From CAYZJD01 sp964478455 (GTDB lineage Bacteria; Acidobacteriota; Terriglobia; Bryobacterales; Bryobacteraceae): a DNA stretch of 13,864 bases. How positions within the stretch are numbered: the stretch's first letter is position 1; each line of letters begins with the position of its first letter. Below are positions 11,631 to 13,864 of the stretch, piece after piece. Below the pieces are notes generated by a model. It worked only from the letters and a program-made list of their open reading frames with translations, was not told the origin of the DNA and did not search any database. The stretch lies in assembly GCA_964478455.1 (NCBI GenBank), contig CAYZJD010000087.1, positions 1 through 13,864 of the forward strand, in the 5' to 3' direction. Made by a program: the position numbers and the translations under genes.

Positions 11631-13864
11631 TTAGAACTCCAGCCGCACCCGCATTTCGATCATGCGCGGTCCGGCTCTCTCTCCGGAGGACAGGCCGTGC
11701 GTCTCGCCTATCACTCCGGCCCCGCCCGGCACAGAGATGTCACTGGCGGGAAACAGGAAGTTCGGATGGTTGAAGATGTTCGAAAACATGGCCATGTAGT
11801 CGAAGTGCAGTTTCTCGGTCAGGCGGAACCGTTTGAAGATGGTCACGTTGTGGACATGCAAGCCGGGTCCTTCGAGCACGTTCGCGCCGCTGTTGCCAAA
11901 TCGTCCGTTTGGCGGATTCACGAAGCAGGAGGCGTCGAACCACCGGTCGATCGTGCGTTCCCCCGGGGATAGGTTGCCGTTGCAGATCCGGTCCGGAAGC
12001 CCGCCGTACGTGTTGGTATTTGAGGTGTCCGCGTCCGAGAAGTAGGGTGAGAAGTACTGGCCGCTCTGCAAGTATGTCACCCAGGCGATTCGCCATCCTC
12101 CCAGGACGTGATCGGCGGCAGCGGGGATGTTGTTCAGGAAGCGGCGGCCACGGCCAAATGGCAACTCCCATATGGTGTTGAAGACAACCCGGTGCTTGGC
12201 GAGGAAATCCCGGTTCCAGACTTTCGGCGCATCGGGATTCTCAGTGTTCAGGAAGTCGGACATCCCATGCGCCCATGTCCAATGTACGTCGAATGTTGCC
12301 CATCCCACTCGCCGGTTGGCGGCGAAACTTAGCGCGTCATAGTTCGTCCTGCCATCCGAGCGGGGGTAGACGGCGCTCACGAATTGAGGGTAGGGGTTTC
12401 GGTCTTCGGAGAAGGGGATGAGGCTCGGCTGCGGCTTGTTGATTTCAACATCGTAGTTCATCCCCCGGTTCCGTGAGCCGACGTACGACAGCCGGAATCC
12501 GATGTCACGCACCTGCCGCTCCACCGTAAAGTTGAACTGGTGGATCAGCCCGTTTTCCGTCTCCAAGGGATAGCCGCTGGCAGCTTGCGAAGGGACGCTT
12601 GGCGACACACCGGCCGAGGGGAACGGGTTCGGCATTTGAAACAGCGGCGCCCCGTTCTCGATTCTGTTGAAATAGGTCTCGCTGATCGCGAACGGCCCCC
12701 CTCCCTGGACACGGACAAACGCACCCAGGAACTCGTTGAAGATCCCGTAGCCTCCTCGAACCACTGTCTTGTCATTCAGCCGGTAGGCGACGCCGATCCG
12801 CGGAACGAGATTCCCGGACTCCGCGCTGGGCACGACGTCCCCGCTCACAACGGTGATTGTCGCGGGGTACGACGGGCTGACCTTCGACAGCGCGCTCTCT
12901 GGGACGATGATGTCGCCCGTCTGCGGATCCCAGTTGAACATCAGGCCATCATCATAAGTGGTGGCACTGTAACGGTCCCACCGCAATCCGTAGTCGAGCG
13001 TCAGCTTCGGCGTCACCTTGAAGGTGTCGGTGACGAACAAGCCAAGCTCTTTGGATGTTTGCTTCCTGTTTGTCAACGGGTTCAGCCGGGTACTGCTGAT
13101 GGGCAGACCCAAAAGGAAATCGGCGTAAGCGTTTCCGCTGAACACGCCGTTGAACGCGAAGGAGCCAAAATTCTCATTGGGGACTTTCCCGTCAAAGTTC
13201 CCGTATGCCCTCAGCTCGCTGCCGAATTTTACCACGTGCCTTCCGACCGCCCACGTCACGGAATCCGCCCAGTTGAAGTTCCTGCCGCTTACCACAAAAC
13301 CGCCTGGAACAATCGATATTGTGCTGTAACCGCTGATGTCGAACTCCGGGGACCCTCCCGGCCTCTCTACGCCGGCCTGATTGACGCCTTGTAACCCGAG
13401 CTTCGTCACGATCTCCGAACCGGAGCCCGGCTGAAAGCCGTCCACTTCTTCGTTATCCTTGATCCCGTCCCGGTTCCCCCCAAAGGAGAAGATATTGACG
13501 ACATTCGGAGAGAACACGTGGGTGTCGGTGAAGACCCAGGAGTGGCTTTGCCGCAGCCGTGTCCAGCCTAAAGCGGGGTAATTTCCGGCCAGCACATACC
13601 GCGGGAGGTAGGCTTGGATCCTGGCATAGAAGGAGTTCTTTTCGCTCAACCGGTGATCTACGCGGACCGAAAGAACGTCCGCACGGAACTGATCATCGGG
13701 ATACGGGTGGATCCAGGCGAAGTTGTTCACCAGGGCATCAGGACCGCCCACGTTCGGCGGCGGGAAGGAGTCCTCCTGGACCGTCTGCGCGACGCTGCTG
13801 AGACGCTCGGGCGGGATGACATTGCCTTCGAAAGGGTTGCCTGTAAGAGGATCCGTAATGATTT
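11631..13864 (-). CDS. TonB-dependent outer-membrane receptor (Oar-like), N-terminus beyond window edge
   Basis: The last 743 residues of an outer-membrane beta-barrel are visible; the frame is open to the right edge. A GTG at 13751 is internal, because the sequence before it (IITDPLTGNPFEGNVIPPER, then more) is family-like. In Acidobacteria such proteins usually begin with a signal peptide, a carboxypeptidase-regulatory-like domain and a plug; these would lie outside. The visible part has the alternating aromatic/polar strands of a barrel, for example DVLSVRVDHRLSEKNSFYAR, FKVTPKLTLDYGLRWDRYS and PKVWNRDFLAKHRVVFNTIW. It ends with IFNHPNFLFP and MRVRLEF, whose terminal Phe is the outer-membrane assembly signal. 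The likely role is TonB-driven uptake of a large organic ligand such as an oligosaccharide or peptide; ligand not predictable. It follows protein B on the same strand, with a 210-base gap between the receptor stop and the protein B start, and is transcribed towards it from the right. No terminator with a T-run was seen after its stop. Confidence 0.92.
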   Translation of the reverse strand, partial: IITDPLTGNPFEGNVIPPERLSSVAQTVQEDSFPPPNVGGPDALVNNFAWIHPYPDDQFRADVLSVRVDHRLSEKNSFYARIQAYLPRYVLAGNYPALGWTRLRQSHSWVFTDTHVFSPNVVNIFSFGGNRDGIKDNEEVDGFQPGSGSEIVTKLGLQGVNQAGVERPGGSPEFDISGYSTISIVPGGFVVSGRNFNWADSVTWAVGRHVVKFGSELRAYGNFDGKVPNENFGSFAFNGVFSGNAYADFLLGLPISSTRLNPLTNRKQTSKELGLFVTDTFKVTPKLTLDYGLRWDRYSATTYDDGLMFNWDPQTGDIIVPESALSKVSPSYPATITVVSGDVVPSAESGNLVPRIGVAYRLNDKTVVRGGYGIFNEFLGAFVRVQGGGPFAISETYFNRIENGAPLFQMPNPFPSAGVSPSVPSQAASGYPLETENGLIHQFNFTVERQVRDIGFRLSYVGSRNRGMNYDVEINKPQPSLIPFSEDRNPYPQFVSAVYPRSDGRTNYDALSFAANRRVGWATFDVHWTWAHGMSDFLNTENPDAPKVWNRDFLAKHRVVFNTIWELPFGRGRRFLNNIPAAADHVLGGWRIAWVTYLQSGQYFSPYFSDADTSNTNTYGGLPDRICNGNLSPGERTIDRWFDASCFVNPPNGRFGNSGANVLEGPGLHVHNVTIFKRFRLTEKLHFDYMAMFSNIFNHPNFLFPASDISVPGGAGVIGETHGLSSGERAGPRMIEMRVRLEF

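Noticed and set aside
12540..13394. A 284-codon plus-strand frame opposite the TonB-dependent receptor
   Set aside because: Antisense to a continuous receptor frame that has clear beta-barrel strands; its own translation has no domain.
13749..13751. GTG at 13751 as the start of the receptor
   Set aside because: The frame continues upstream to the window edge with receptor-like sequence, and there is no signal peptide after the GTG, so the gene is simply cut by the edge.

Overview
The window is high-GC bacterial chromosome with tightly packed genes on both strands. Several features suggest an Acidobacteriota member of the Solibacter/Bryobacter type: a large TonB-dependent receptor of the Oar-like kind that is very numerous in that group, a small secreted beta-rich protein of a style common there, a secreted cellulase-like enzyme, and purine-rich Shine-Dalgarno sequences next to genes with no ribosome site at all. 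This placement is inference from protein style. There is no rRNA, tRNA, CRISPR array, phage gene or complete insertion sequence.

Left part (1-2713): a minus-strand pair, shikimate kinase (aroK) followed 7 bases later by a type-2 glycerate kinase whose last codons run off the left edge. Diverging from aroK is a plus-strand HAD-family phosphatase.

Centre-left (2777-6512): tryptophanase (indole, pyruvate and ammonia from tryptophan) with residues that separate it from tyrosine phenol-lyase. Then come a GC-rich convergent hairpin, a small secreted protein (minus), a strong intrinsic terminator (minus), a 68-residue unknown protein (minus), and a divergent secreted glycoside-hydrolase-like enzyme (plus).

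Centre-right (6553-10612): a secreted two-domain alpha+beta protein (called protein A here), then a 156-bp palindromic repeat element filling the gap to modB. modB and modC form a translationally coupled molybdate ABC transporter pair, with no modA in view. An FmdE-family protein with a zinc ribbon and thiamine-phosphate synthase (thiE) follow.

Right part (10632-13864): on the minus strand, a second secreted two-domain protein (protein B), paralogous to protein A, has a near-consensus promoter and three 9-bp direct repeats just upstream. A TonB-dependent receptor follows, whose N-terminus lies beyond the right edge.

The most notable observations are: (1) proteins A and B, on opposite strands flanking the mod-fmdE-thiE cluster, share a motif with exact spacing in all four of their domains; (2) three genes have a -10 hexamer only 6-7 bases before the start codon and no ribosome site, suggesting leaderless mRNAs, with modB close to that pattern; (3) the palindromic element at 7378-7533, whose core also appears at the left edge, inside the glycerate kinase C-terminus. 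I found no clear evidence of a complete new defence or biosynthetic system.
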